Virus record (IMG/VR): IMGVR_UViG_3300049893_002454
Span: 61,546-125,545 of that record
Direction: 5' to 3' (one strand)
Length of the DNA stretch: 64,000 bases
Source of the DNA: a virus
Numbering within the stretch: position 1 is the first letter of the stretch; every line of letters starts with the position of its first letter. The notes under the pieces were generated by a model. It did no database searches and was not told the DNA's origin. It was given only the letters and a program-made list of their open reading frames with translations. A program made the translations under genes and the position numbers. Of this stretch, positions 26,901 to 33,417 are shown in pieces.

Positions 26901-27805
26901 TAGACGATGGTCTCGATGCTGCCGAAGAGTTAAGTGAAGCCCTGGAGGCATGGGACGCTGAAGACGCTGCATTATCCGCTAAGGATAAGGGAGATGTTGA
27001 AGGTCCGCTTAGCAAAGAAGAGGAAGATGAAGTTGCTGAGATAGCCGACGAAGAGGTTGATGAGCACGAAAAGGAGATGCATGCTGATGATGGCCTCTTA
27101 GATCGCAAGGCCTGGAGAGCGTCTCTTCTAAAGAAGATTGCTGGCGAATGGCAGTCTACGTATTCAGAAGCTCGCAAAGGTGCCGGTCCAGAAGTTAGCG
27201 TTGATGCTAATGTATCAAATAAGCTTAACAAGGTCGAGACTCTGGCCGAGGTTAAGGATGCTATGGAAGATGTAGCTCGTTCTGAGCCGCGTAATGTACG
27301 CATGGCTGCTGAGACCCTTGATCGAATGATTCGTGCCGGGGCCGTTAAAGCAGCTCAACTCAATGAACTTGTTGCTAAGGGGGCTGTAGATGCTGAAGCC
27401 GCCAAATACTGGAAGGAGTATTTTGGTCAGACTGATGGTGGTAGCGAATTCGCTGCTGGCTTAACACAGGAATTCAAGCAGGCTAAGGCCAGCCTTGACG
27501 TTAAGGCATCAGTGGAAGAGCAAGAGGCTAAACTTATGCGCGCTTACAATCTTGCTCTTGAGGCTCAGGAACGCGGCCTTATCCCAAGGTCACGCACTGA
27601 ATTACATCGCTTTGCTTCTAATATGGTTAAGTTGCCAACTGAGCAATTTGAAGCAATGAAGAATATGATTGGCCAGGCACGCAAGGTAGATGAGCACGTT
27701 AAGACTGCCGCTCCGGTAGTTGGACTTAACTACGATCGTGCGCCAGCAGTAGCTCAACAGCCAGATGATATTTCAGTAGAGGGCTTGACTAAGCTCTTCT
27801 TCTGA
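23972..27805 (+). CDS. Prohead protease-scaffold fusion candidate
   Basis: This 1277-residue protein looks like a head maturation protease joined to a scaffold. Residues about 45-270 include KPLCKDHISSSVDGIRGIIV, then a beta-strand-rich part and VNVSMGTAVGRSICTEC with EYCHHVK; the His and the Ser in SMG would fit a Ser/His capsid protease, and the Cys/His cluster may bind zinc. From about 462 the protein is charged and helical, with a poly-Lys stretch then a poly-Asp/Glu stretch (about 870-910). Two repeats QGTExP...MG...DKQM.G lie near residues 479-510 and 599-632. Start ATG is at 23972; GTG at 23969 is possible. Confidence 0.6.
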   Translation: MAIKKIAFSDQLHISNIVSSDVVEAEADIVNRFKEIVASLRDEQERIKVGTKIAPKVEDFIYCHAIQMHAAEANLVGEDSGEFRKNSRGEPVRGHFESVKDGRGSDSVKWVSPDGIQLYKNANGDIFPEEDLIKSHKEWVGKPLCKDHISSSVDGIRGIIVDTFYDNRFKRVHALFALDKKNYPELARKVEANYAVNVSMGTAVGRSICTECANVATTESEYCHHVKSKSNYGEINKDLKPIELSLVVVGADPRAKVRTVLASFNNYFMQKAAALADSLEESVEPTSISKNLSVSEVIDLLGALNQESEKYAEVMRHISTMKNHELRELVLKLKSMKDPTLTTVKDTIGELLAERYMASPPPALDINNAGRPTGTATQPDLGSAAATGHDLAGTSLNTEIGEDPISMVDKVVGVSRTLPDPNSGIATASAILSNFTDSSDTDVNNNSLHNRFAMLQKKEIPMNFAELRKRAEARKQAYHQGTEDPAKALPYDKMGDADKIRDTQDKQMVGDELDTSSDIPAEDAKKKDILQRASLEERRAKRAKLLEALTKQADSAKPGNVEEKTDSLGRKVMVATKPDGSKEVLKADDEAGTVEKKAFWQGTEEPTPGKTRYPLMGESHDSMRAKDKQMNGVVETGADGLFPGDEQLKKSLQRSASIKARLTKSATPGKSTWKFFAGNDEILTVKASSAYEVGLDEPVQNTAHLSQDGNDLVADDFFKTDVYAKEVMKLIRSAGLEKAAETLGGELPPPPAAPQAAPAPAVQESPADAAGEQEKDANDKIVEALASIESAVEEIRNAANIEDLKQVDVSSEGAAVTASFRTQLFKVQAELASAADELATLSESAVSSAIVDEAVSDAFTVATAAADLLDKFAAKKKKKKDDVKKMKKVKKLFDNKKLKKKDEDEDEDEELEKRASATLAELLAARAARREALVARAADDGSEWEEVTRPEIPSLLMQPDTEVDTIPEQTEVDTTALDDGLDAAEELSEALEAWDAEDAALSAKDKGDVEGPLSKEEEDEVAEIADEEVDEHEKEMHADDGLLDRKAWRASLLKKIAGEWQSTYSEARKGAGPEVSVDANVSNKLNKVETLAEVKDAMEDVARSEPRNVRMAAETLDRMIRAGAVKAAQLNELVAKGAVDAEAAKYWKEYFGQTDGGSEFAAGLTQEFKQAKASLDVKASVEEQEAKLMRAYNLALEAQERGLIPRSRTELHRFASNMVKLPTEQFEAMKNMIGQARKVDEHVKTAAPVVGLNYDRAPAVAQQPDDISVEGLTKLFF
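25355..27805 (+). CDS. Possible nested scaffold from internal start
   Basis: Inside the protease-scaffold gene, an in-frame ATG at 25355 follows an AAGGAG (25343-25348) with six bases between. It would give an 816-residue protein beginning MNFAELRKRAEARKQAYHQG, exactly where the charged scaffold-like part begins. Phage lambda uses such a nested start to make scaffold Nu3 from gene C. Here the site and spacing are seen in sequence; use of the start is inference. Confidence 0.45.
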   Translation: MNFAELRKRAEARKQAYHQGTEDPAKALPYDKMGDADKIRDTQDKQMVGDELDTSSDIPAEDAKKKDILQRASLEERRAKRAKLLEALTKQADSAKPGNVEEKTDSLGRKVMVATKPDGSKEVLKADDEAGTVEKKAFWQGTEEPTPGKTRYPLMGESHDSMRAKDKQMNGVVETGADGLFPGDEQLKKSLQRSASIKARLTKSATPGKSTWKFFAGNDEILTVKASSAYEVGLDEPVQNTAHLSQDGNDLVADDFFKTDVYAKEVMKLIRSAGLEKAAETLGGELPPPPAAPQAAPAPAVQESPADAAGEQEKDANDKIVEALASIESAVEEIRNAANIEDLKQVDVSSEGAAVTASFRTQLFKVQAELASAADELATLSESAVSSAIVDEAVSDAFTVATAAADLLDKFAAKKKKKKDDVKKMKKVKKLFDNKKLKKKDEDEDEDEELEKRASATLAELLAARAARREALVARAADDGSEWEEVTRPEIPSLLMQPDTEVDTIPEQTEVDTTALDDGLDAAEELSEALEAWDAEDAALSAKDKGDVEGPLSKEEEDEVAEIADEEVDEHEKEMHADDGLLDRKAWRASLLKKIAGEWQSTYSEARKGAGPEVSVDANVSNKLNKVETLAEVKDAMEDVARSEPRNVRMAAETLDRMIRAGAVKAAQLNELVAKGAVDAEAAKYWKEYFGQTDGGSEFAAGLTQEFKQAKASLDVKASVEEQEAKLMRAYNLALEAQERGLIPRSRTELHRFASNMVKLPTEQFEAMKNMIGQARKVDEHVKTAAPVVGLNYDRAPAVAQQPDDISVEGLTKLFF

Positions 27806-27813
27806 GTCACTTA

Positions 27814-27844
27814 GCGGGAGCCCGGCCATAAACTGGGCTCCCGC
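27814..27844 (+). promoter_or_regulatory. Perfect hairpin without U-tract
   Basis: A ten-base-pair perfect stem GCGGGAGCCC (27814-27823) / GGGCTCCCGC (27835-27844) with an 11-base loop follows the stop of the scaffold gene by eight bases. No T-run follows, so it is not a standard intrinsic terminator. It may protect the mRNA 3' end or mark a processing site. Confidence 0.7.
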
Positions 27845-27855
27845 AGAGATTAATT

Positions 27856-27975
27856 ATGTTCAATAGTCTGCACTTAGAAATTCTAGAACTTGAATTGCTA
27901 GGATTAACAGATGAAGAGATCATGGGATATATTGCCTTCTTCTATTATGACAAAAACTTCATCTCAACAGTATGA
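27856..27975 (+). CDS. Possible small protein, 39 aa
   Basis: An ATG after AGAGATTAATT opens a 39-residue frame that ends inside the next gene. The product is acidic and hydrophobic, with LHLEILELELLGLTDEEI and a C-terminal YIAFFYYDKNF. A frame of this size can occur by chance, and the overlap with the next gene is 65 bases if that gene begins at 27911. It could serve as a translational lead-in. Confidence is low. Confidence 0.3.
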   Translation: MFNSLHLEILELELLGLTDEEIMGYIAFFYYDKNFISTV

Positions 27976-28291
27976 AATTTTTCGCAGATCCCAACAAGAT
28001 CTTCCGGCAATTATCAACCAATTTTTCCTTAAATACCCTCCATCAGGAAATATAACTAAGACCACTAATGGCCCTATAGAAAAATATATGTGGACCACGA
28101 AGGATGGGTCAAGAGCGATCCTGGCTACTTCTAAAAATGGGACTAAGGTTATAAATTTTATATTAGATCAACAGAATGACTTTATTGACAAGTCCTTAGT
28201 CATGAAGTTAGTTTCTGTTGGTGGTAAAAATAAAGATATAGACATTAGAGGGGTATTTGCTAACTTATTGACTGAGGTGTTAGATGCTTAG
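27911..28291 (+). CDS. Hypothetical protein, 126 aa
   Basis: I recognise no family. The protein is basic with a mixed alpha/beta pattern. Starting at 27911 gives 126 residues with a weak AGGAT-like site; starting at the internal ATG at 27950 gives 113 residues (MTKTSSQQYEIF). The C-terminus overlaps the next start by eight bases, so the two genes are probably coupled. It is the first clear gene after the scaffold hairpin. A head assembly role is inference from position. Confidence 0.5.
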   Translation: MKRSWDILPSSIMTKTSSQQYEIFRRSQQDLPAIINQFFLKYPPSGNITKTTNGPIEKYMWTTKDGSRAILATSKNGTKVINFILDQQNDFIDKSLVMKLVSVGGKNKDIDIRGVFANLLTEVLDA

Positions 28292-28973
28292 AGTTATACA
28301 ATACTCTGGCAATGCTAGAGGTATTTCTTATCCGGTGCATCCAAATGATACATTTGAGCCTGGAATGATTGCACAATTTAAAGTGATAAATAACGATATA
28401 GTTCTGGGGGTCTCTGATGGACGAGCTCCATTTGGAATTATAGATGATATCCGAACTACGGCCTTTTCTGCTCCTGTCAATGATGAGCTGGTTGTCATTC
28501 CCGGTGTACCCGTATTTGACGGATATAAATGGGTTAATGGAATGGATACCTCTAAGGAACTATATAATGCTAATATAATTAGTTCCTCATTCGTAGCAGA
28601 TTATCCCGGCTTAAAGCTCAATCCAATTAATGGCATACTGAGAGCGCCTGCTGGTATAGAATTAAATTACTCCATTGATGGCTCCCCTACACCAAATGCC
28701 GTGCGTACGCGAGTCAAGTATGTGTATCACGTACCTAATATTGCTGGAGAAGATAGCACTATTGGTTCTGGAAGGGTGTCGGTGTGGTGGTCGCGTGGTA
28801 TATTTCAAACTGATCAGTATGAAATGACTGCATATAGTGTTAATGCCACCTTATTTGTTAGCTCACGCGGAAAGTTGACCACTGAACAAACTATGCCAGA
28901 GCAGCCAGGCGTGGGAATGTGCATTGTGCCACCTAGCGCACACAATCAATTTTTAGAATTTATTTGGCTGTGA
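28284..28973 (+). CDS. Probable virion structural protein, 229 aa
   Basis: The protein is beta-rich with many Gly, Pro and aromatic residues and few Lys or Glu runs, typical of a capsid or tail surface protein. It includes a PVHPNDTFEPGMIAQF segment (about 17-32), a FDGYKW turn and a C-terminal WWSRGIFQTDQYEM (about 168-181). It has a GAGG-type ribosome binding site. It lies between the scaffold and the capsid genes. I believe related proteins occur in other large phages as virion components, but I cannot name the family. Confidence 0.55.
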   Translation: MLRVIQYSGNARGISYPVHPNDTFEPGMIAQFKVINNDIVLGVSDGRAPFGIIDDIRTTAFSAPVNDELVVIPGVPVFDGYKWVNGMDTSKELYNANIISSSFVADYPGLKLNPINGILRAPAGIELNYSIDGSPTPNAVRTRVKYVYHVPNIAGEDSTIGSGRVSVWWSRGIFQTDQYEMTAYSVNATLFVSSRGKLTTEQTMPEQPGVGMCIVPPSAHNQFLEFIWL

Positions 28974-28980
28974 GGAAAAT

Positions 28981-29283
28981 ATGATTTTTGATCATGAGAA
29001 CGGTAATTGGAAGAATAGCGAGATTGCTCGTACAACATTAGAAATCTTGGCCAGCCAGACAGCTGATCATGTAGACGAGCCTAGTCAGGATACGCCTGAG
29101 GTGGTCGATGAAGAGCGCTTAGTGGCAGAGGCGCGTATTGAATTAGAATCAAATACCCGCATTGGCGCTAGTCATCTAATAATTAATGAACTGAATAGAA
29201 TTGCTGAGCTTATAGGCGATAATCCGCGTGCAGCTCTAGAAATTGAATTAGCGATAGATGATATAAAACATCTTTTAAAGTAG
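28981..29283 (+). CDS. Small acidic helical protein, 100 aa
   Basis: The protein is acidic, with a disordered-looking middle and a helical C-terminus (about residues 65-100). That part reads LNRIAELIGDNPRAALEIEL followed by AIDDIKHLL, the same spacing of hydrophobic residues as the shared helical hairpin in this window. The GAGG site before the ATG is good. It is followed after eight bases by a larger protein that carries the full hairpin. It may be an internal head protein or a small assembly partner. Confidence 0.5.
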   Translation: MIFDHENGNWKNSEIARTTLEILASQTADHVDEPSQDTPEVVDEERLVAEARIELESNTRIGASHLIINELNRIAELIGDNPRAALEIELAIDDIKHLLK

Positions 29284-29291
29284 GAGCTATT

Positions 29292-30128
29292 ATGCAGCGT
29301 ATTAAATATAATGAAAGCGAGATTCTTGAGGCCTTCTATGTTAAGGCTGAAGCTGATGGCTTACTTGATAGACCATCAGAAAATCTTTATCCAGATTTCG
29401 ATATTAGCAGCCCTGTTAAGAATGAATTTGTTGATATAGTTGCCGTCGCTTCGCATGATAATACATTATATGGTCTTCCAGGAGAAAGTGGGGCAGAGAT
29501 GGTTGGCAAAGCCCATCCAGGTGGTGGAACTGCGATTAAACTTGATAACAATGCTCCTAAAGATAAGGATCTAGCTAATGTTGAAACTATCATCGAACGT
29601 CAAAAGGCGATGCACGATGTAGCTAAGAGTAAGCCGACTGGAAAGCTTGTACAGGCTATGACTAAATTAATAGCTTTGGCAAATCTTCTAGATGAGCAGG
29701 GGGAACATGTTGCTGCAGCTGAGTTGGATGCTGAGCTTGCAAAGATCGCTGCAGATTTCCCACAAGCCACTCAGATGCCAGTCAGCTCAGATACTCAGAT
29801 GAGTGCCGATAGAGCGGCCAGAATTAAGGCCAACAATGGGCGTGTGATCTCCATGTTAAACCAACTACGTGGTCTTAAAGGGTTGCCTCCGCTAGCAGCA
29901 TCTGTACAGGCTGGCGTAATTACCAAAGAGGTCAGTGATGAATTGGCTAATTCCATTCCTAATGGTTATTCTACTTGGCGAGAACTATTTTCTAAATTAG
30001 ATAAGTTAATTTCAGACGCTAAGGTTGTGAGGGCACCATCAGCTGGATTTGCTTCAATTCCAACCCCGCAAGTAGCATATCAATCTCCTGCTGCACCTCA
30101 AAAAGGTCCGCCAGCACAATTGCCGTAA
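29292..30128 (+). CDS. Virion protein candidate with AHPGGGT and helical hairpin
   Basis: The 278-residue protein carries AHPGGGT near residues 75-81, then KSKPTGKL near 116-123, then a helical hairpin LANLLDEQGEHVAAAELDAE (about 130-149). The order of these elements is shared with the next gene and, less exactly, with the one at 33418. The C-terminal part is helical with a Pro-rich end. It has TAGGAG before its ATG. This looks like a paralogous family of phage structural or internal head proteins. The elements are seen; the shared role is inferred. Confidence 0.55.
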   Translation: MQRIKYNESEILEAFYVKAEADGLLDRPSENLYPDFDISSPVKNEFVDIVAVASHDNTLYGLPGESGAEMVGKAHPGGGTAIKLDNNAPKDKDLANVETIIERQKAMHDVAKSKPTGKLVQAMTKLIALANLLDEQGEHVAAAELDAELAKIAADFPQATQMPVSSDTQMSADRAARIKANNGRVISMLNQLRGLKGLPPLAASVQAGVITKEVSDELANSIPNGYSTWRELFSKLDKLISDAKVVRAPSAGFASIPTPQVAYQSPAAPQKGPPAQLP

Positions 30129-30140
30129 GGATATAAACAT

Positions 30141-31097
30141 ATGACTTACTTACCAATGCTAGCAGATGTCAACAGATCCGCGCATCCTGGCGGAGGCACT
30201 CAGATTACTGATGCTTCTAGGGAGGGTTTAGTGGAAGATTTATTTGAGGCGCATTTGCGTCACTTGGATGTAGCCGCAAAATCAGCAGTCGTTGGCCGTC
30301 TTGTAACTGCAGCCAATAATTTAGATGCAATGGGATTTACCACTGCAGTGAATCGTATTGATTTACTAATTTCTGCCGCTGATCAAGAAGCAGCTCATTC
30401 TCCTGATATTGCTGAAGCCACACGTCTGATTCAAATGGCAAAGGCTATTTTAGCAGAAGTAGATACTGCTAGTATCAGAGATGTGCAAGATAGGTACATC
30501 TATGATTCACTACACAGTGTAGTGACTCAGGTTGAAGCGTTAATCTCCTCTAATAATATTCTTTCAGCAGAGGCAAAGATAAATGAACTTGATCGACAAT
30601 TGCACTCCTTTAGCATCACAGATGTAGCAGAGGCGCTGGGTGGTGGCGGGACATTTATTGTAAGCAAGAAGTCAGAAGCGCAGCGGTTCATTTATGCTAT
30701 AACTGCATTAAATAAATTGCTTGGCCAAATAGTGCAGTATGGGACTCGTGGCGCAGATGTGCCGAGCACACCTGTTCGCCGAAGAGAAGAAAATCCAGGG
30801 AGTAAGGTATTTCAAGAATACGCTTCCATCTTAAAGAACTTACATAACAGGTATCATGCTGTTGATTCGTGGACTGAACATGTTGAAGCAAATGATCCTA
30901 AGAGATTTATAGCTGTTGATGATGCTGTAGCAAAAATACCAAATCTTACGCACCTTAGTGACCTAGATTTCTATATATCTAATTTAGATAAAGATAAATC
31001 ATTATCCGATCAGGTATTGATGGGTCGTATACAGCAGCTAAAGACGTCATTTGCAACAATAGTTGTCGCTCTAGAATCTATAATGGGAGCTTATTAG
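30141..31097 (+). CDS. Paralogous virion protein candidate with AHPGGGT
   Basis: The 318-residue protein has AHPGGGT at about residues 14-20, and the hairpin LVTAANNLDAMGFTTAVNRI at about 54-73. The upstream neighbour has the same two elements in the same order, with a longer N-terminus. The remainder is helical, with a TRGADVPSTPVRRREENPGS linker near 213-232. The ATG at 30141 follows AAGG. The shared N-terminal arrangement suggests gene duplication. I do not know the function; an internal head or neck role would fit. Confidence 0.55.
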   Translation: MTYLPMLADVNRSAHPGGGTQITDASREGLVEDLFEAHLRHLDVAAKSAVVGRLVTAANNLDAMGFTTAVNRIDLLISAADQEAAHSPDIAEATRLIQMAKAILAEVDTASIRDVQDRYIYDSLHSVVTQVEALISSNNILSAEAKINELDRQLHSFSITDVAEALGGGGTFIVSKKSEAQRFIYAITALNKLLGQIVQYGTRGADVPSTPVRRREENPGSKVFQEYASILKNLHNRYHAVDSWTEHVEANDPKRFIAVDDAVAKIPNLTHLSDLDFYISNLDKDKSLSDQVLMGRIQQLKTSFATIVVALESIMGAY

Positions 31098-31098
31098 T

Positions 31099-32019
31099 AT
31101 GGGCTCAATATCTAGCAGACTTCCAAAAGCAAAAGATCGTTCTCAGGATAGCACAGCGCCGCGTCATAGCACTGGACCTGATCGCAGCACTGGCGCATCT
31201 CCAGTCATTACAGCACTGCAAACTATATTGCTTAATAATGGAAGGATCGACCATGGCGGCGTGAGTGGAGTTTACGATCAGAAAACTCATGATGCAATTA
31301 GTGCATGGCTAGATAGCTTAAAATATACAGATGAGCCTAGGGCTAAAAATATAAGTATAATCCTTGATTGGTTTACAAGAAAGGGTGTTGATTATTTGCA
31401 GAAGAATCCAGATGAAATTGCTGATCGCATATTTCAATTACAAACTGCATTTTATCAAAGACCGTCCCCTGTCAAAGAGCAGGGTACTATTTTTTCTGAG
31501 GTAACCTTGCCTAATGGTACACAAGCAAAGATGCCACTAACTATGGTATGGCAACGTGGCTGGCCAATGTACTTAGCATTACTAGAACAATACAATCTTG
31601 TTACGCGCACACTTCCATATGAACAACGCTTAAATCAATTAGCATTAGCAACAAGAGCAATAGCAGACTCGTTGTTAGAAGATCCTAGGAATCAAAATTT
31701 AGCCTCAGCAATTATAAAGGCCGATGCCGATCTGCGTGAGCATTGGAGTTTACAAGAAAAGCAACATACGCAATCTGTGCCTGGAAAGACATTAATTTCT
31801 ACCCTTGAAGATTGGATTCCAGAGCTCAGCTCAGCCTCTAGTAATGATAAATTGCGTATAATAAATCATATTTATTCCTCATTTCCATATGCAGAGACAT
31901 TTATGGAGACCCCTCCAAATATTAATTCACAGATAACAGATATAGGTGCTGTACGTCGCAACAGAGCTTCTCTTACAAGCAGCGTACAGACATTCTGGGA
32001 TCGTCTGAGAGGAATTTGA
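31099..32019 (+). CDS. Protein with weak peptidoglycan-binding-like repeat, 306 aa
   Basis: Residues about 36-73 (VITALQTILLNNG, then GGVSGVYDQKTHDAISAWL) follow the pattern of the PG_binding_1 fold: LQ, then G, then GxYxxxT, then a hydrophobic helix. The match is weak. The first 35 residues are basic and polar, without a signal peptide. The rest is helical. It overlaps the next gene's ATG at its stop codon. Combined with two neighbours that carry single membrane segments, it may belong to a virion group that meets the cell envelope. This is inference. Confidence 0.45.
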   Translation: MGSISSRLPKAKDRSQDSTAPRHSTGPDRSTGASPVITALQTILLNNGRIDHGGVSGVYDQKTHDAISAWLDSLKYTDEPRAKNISIILDWFTRKGVDYLQKNPDEIADRIFQLQTAFYQRPSPVKEQGTIFSEVTLPNGTQAKMPLTMVWQRGWPMYLALLEQYNLVTRTLPYEQRLNQLALATRAIADSLLEDPRNQNLASAIIKADADLREHWSLQEKQHTQSVPGKTLISTLEDWIPELSSASSNDKLRIINHIYSSFPYAETFMETPPNINSQITDIGAVRRNRASLTSSVQTFWDRLRGI

Positions 32020-33416
32020 TGACAGTAAAGATCTCCAATGCATCATTAGGGTCACTACCGGAGCCAATTAAAGATTTATTATGGGATGATGAGAAGGGCT
32101 TTTTCGAAAACAGCCTTCGTTGGGGAGGGCGGGGACTGATGTTCGTCAGCACCCCCTTAGCAATTATCAATGTTGCAGCGGGAGCGCTTGGCATTAGCCT
32201 ACAAGATATAGGGCGCACCATTGATGCCGTGGTTACAAACTCACCATCAGGAAATCCAACTCAGATTGCAGAAATAGTATTCAATGACCTAGCTTCAAAA
32301 TTCAGTAAGAAGGCCGGAGCTGAATCTATCAATCTAGTAATCCAGGCGGCAGATCCAGCTGAAACTAAGTCAAGAGTCCCCATCTCATTTGAAGCCGAAC
32401 AGCCTAACGGTACAAAGAAACCTGTGCCAAAGACCATCTCATTTGAAGCAGAGCAGCCAGTTGCTAAAAGAAAGCCCGCTCCTAAGCCAGTATTATTTCC
32501 GACTGATTCAACTGATACTGTACATAACCAACCATCTCCTGATAATAAGAATTCCCCGTCACCAAAAGAGTCTAATCGCCAGCTGGCGCTTGAACAGGAG
32601 AAGATGCGGCTGCGAGATGAGGCAGATCAGCGCAAGCACCAACGTAGATTGCAGTATGTTGATAAGACATTTGAACAACAGAAATTACTGCGAGAACTCG
32701 ATCAAGATGCCGTGCGCGAGGCAAATAAGGGAAAGGCTGAATTGGCTGCCCATCATGCCAAGGTTGAAGAGGCTAAGTTTTCACGCGATCGCGCAGCGAT
32801 GGAGCATCAGATCCGTACAAAATTCGAAATCGAGAACAAATATTTAAGGGACCAAAAATTATTTGATCTACATCGGCAACTTATTCTTGGTCAAATTACG
32901 CCAGAGCAGCATAAAGTACTATCTGCTGCCCTTACAAATACCCCTATATCAGATCGCGATCTTAAGCAGGCGCGCAAATCTCTAACACGAGCCGAACGTG
33001 AACAACTTCAGAATCGACTAAAGATTCAGACTGAAGAAATGAAGCATGCCGCAAAGAATAAAGAGCTTCTGCAGAGACAGGAATTAAAGCATGCAAGATT
33101 AATGCATGGTGCCCGTCACGGTAATAGTGGATTACTTTCATTATTCTCAGGTAAAGTTGGAAAGGCAGGTATGATTGCCGCATTAGCCGCGATAATATTT
33201 GCTGGCCTCAAGGTAATGAATAGTTCTGGCGAAACAAATGTGCCACGTACGCGTATGGAGATCGAAGAGAGCCCCATCTCTGAAGCTGATGATACAATTC
33301 AAGATGCTGCTACAGATACGGATATGCATAGTCCAAGCGAGAGCTCTTCTAATAAGAATATACGTAATATAAGCACACATGTAAATAGCGAGCTTAAAGA
33401 TATATTGGGTGATTAA
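32019..33416 (+). CDS. Coiled-coil protein with C-terminal membrane segment
   Basis: The protein has 465 residues. An N-terminal region includes mildly hydrophobic stretches, then a repeated linker (PISFEAEQP then TISFEAEQP, each followed by KxPxPK), then about 180 residues of strongly charged coiled coil (about 185-370). One hydrophobic helix, MIAALAAIIFAGLKV (about residues 385-399), is followed by an acidic tail. The ATG at 32019 overlaps the upstream stop. The plan resembles a membrane-anchored coiled coil, possibly for DNA delivery. I do not recognise a family. Confidence 0.5.
   Translation: MTVKISNASLGSLPEPIKDLLWDDEKGFFENSLRWGGRGLMFVSTPLAIINVAAGALGISLQDIGRTIDAVVTNSPSGNPTQIAEIVFNDLASKFSKKAGAESINLVIQAADPAETKSRVPISFEAEQPNGTKKPVPKTISFEAEQPVAKRKPAPKPVLFPTDSTDTVHNQPSPDNKNSPSPKESNRQLALEQEKMRLRDEADQRKHQRRLQYVDKTFEQQKLLRELDQDAVREANKGKAELAAHHAKVEEAKFSRDRAAMEHQIRTKFEIENKYLRDQKLFDLHRQLILGQITPEQHKVLSAALTNTPISDRDLKQARKSLTRAEREQLQNRLKIQTEEMKHAAKNKELLQRQELKHARLMHGARHGNSGLLSLFSGKVGKAGMIAALAAIIFAGLKVMNSSGETNVPRTRMEIEESPISEADDTIQDAATDTDMHSPSESSSNKNIRNISTHVNSELKDILGD
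32379..32486 (+). repeat. Imperfect 54-base direct repeat in coding region
   Basis: Two adjacent in-frame units of 54 bases (32379-32432 and 32433-32486) both begin CATCTCATTTGAAGC after one or two bases. They encode ISFEAEQP followed by a Lys/Pro-rich stretch. Only the first half is well conserved. Confidence 0.75.
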
Positions 33417-33417
33417 T

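Noticed and set aside
26437-27303. Long minus-strand open frame (288 codons)
   Set aside because: It lies opposite the acidic/basic low-complexity scaffold region; the product is a Ser-rich mirror of Asp/Glu/Ala codons, with no ribosome binding site or domain. All supported genes are on the plus strand.
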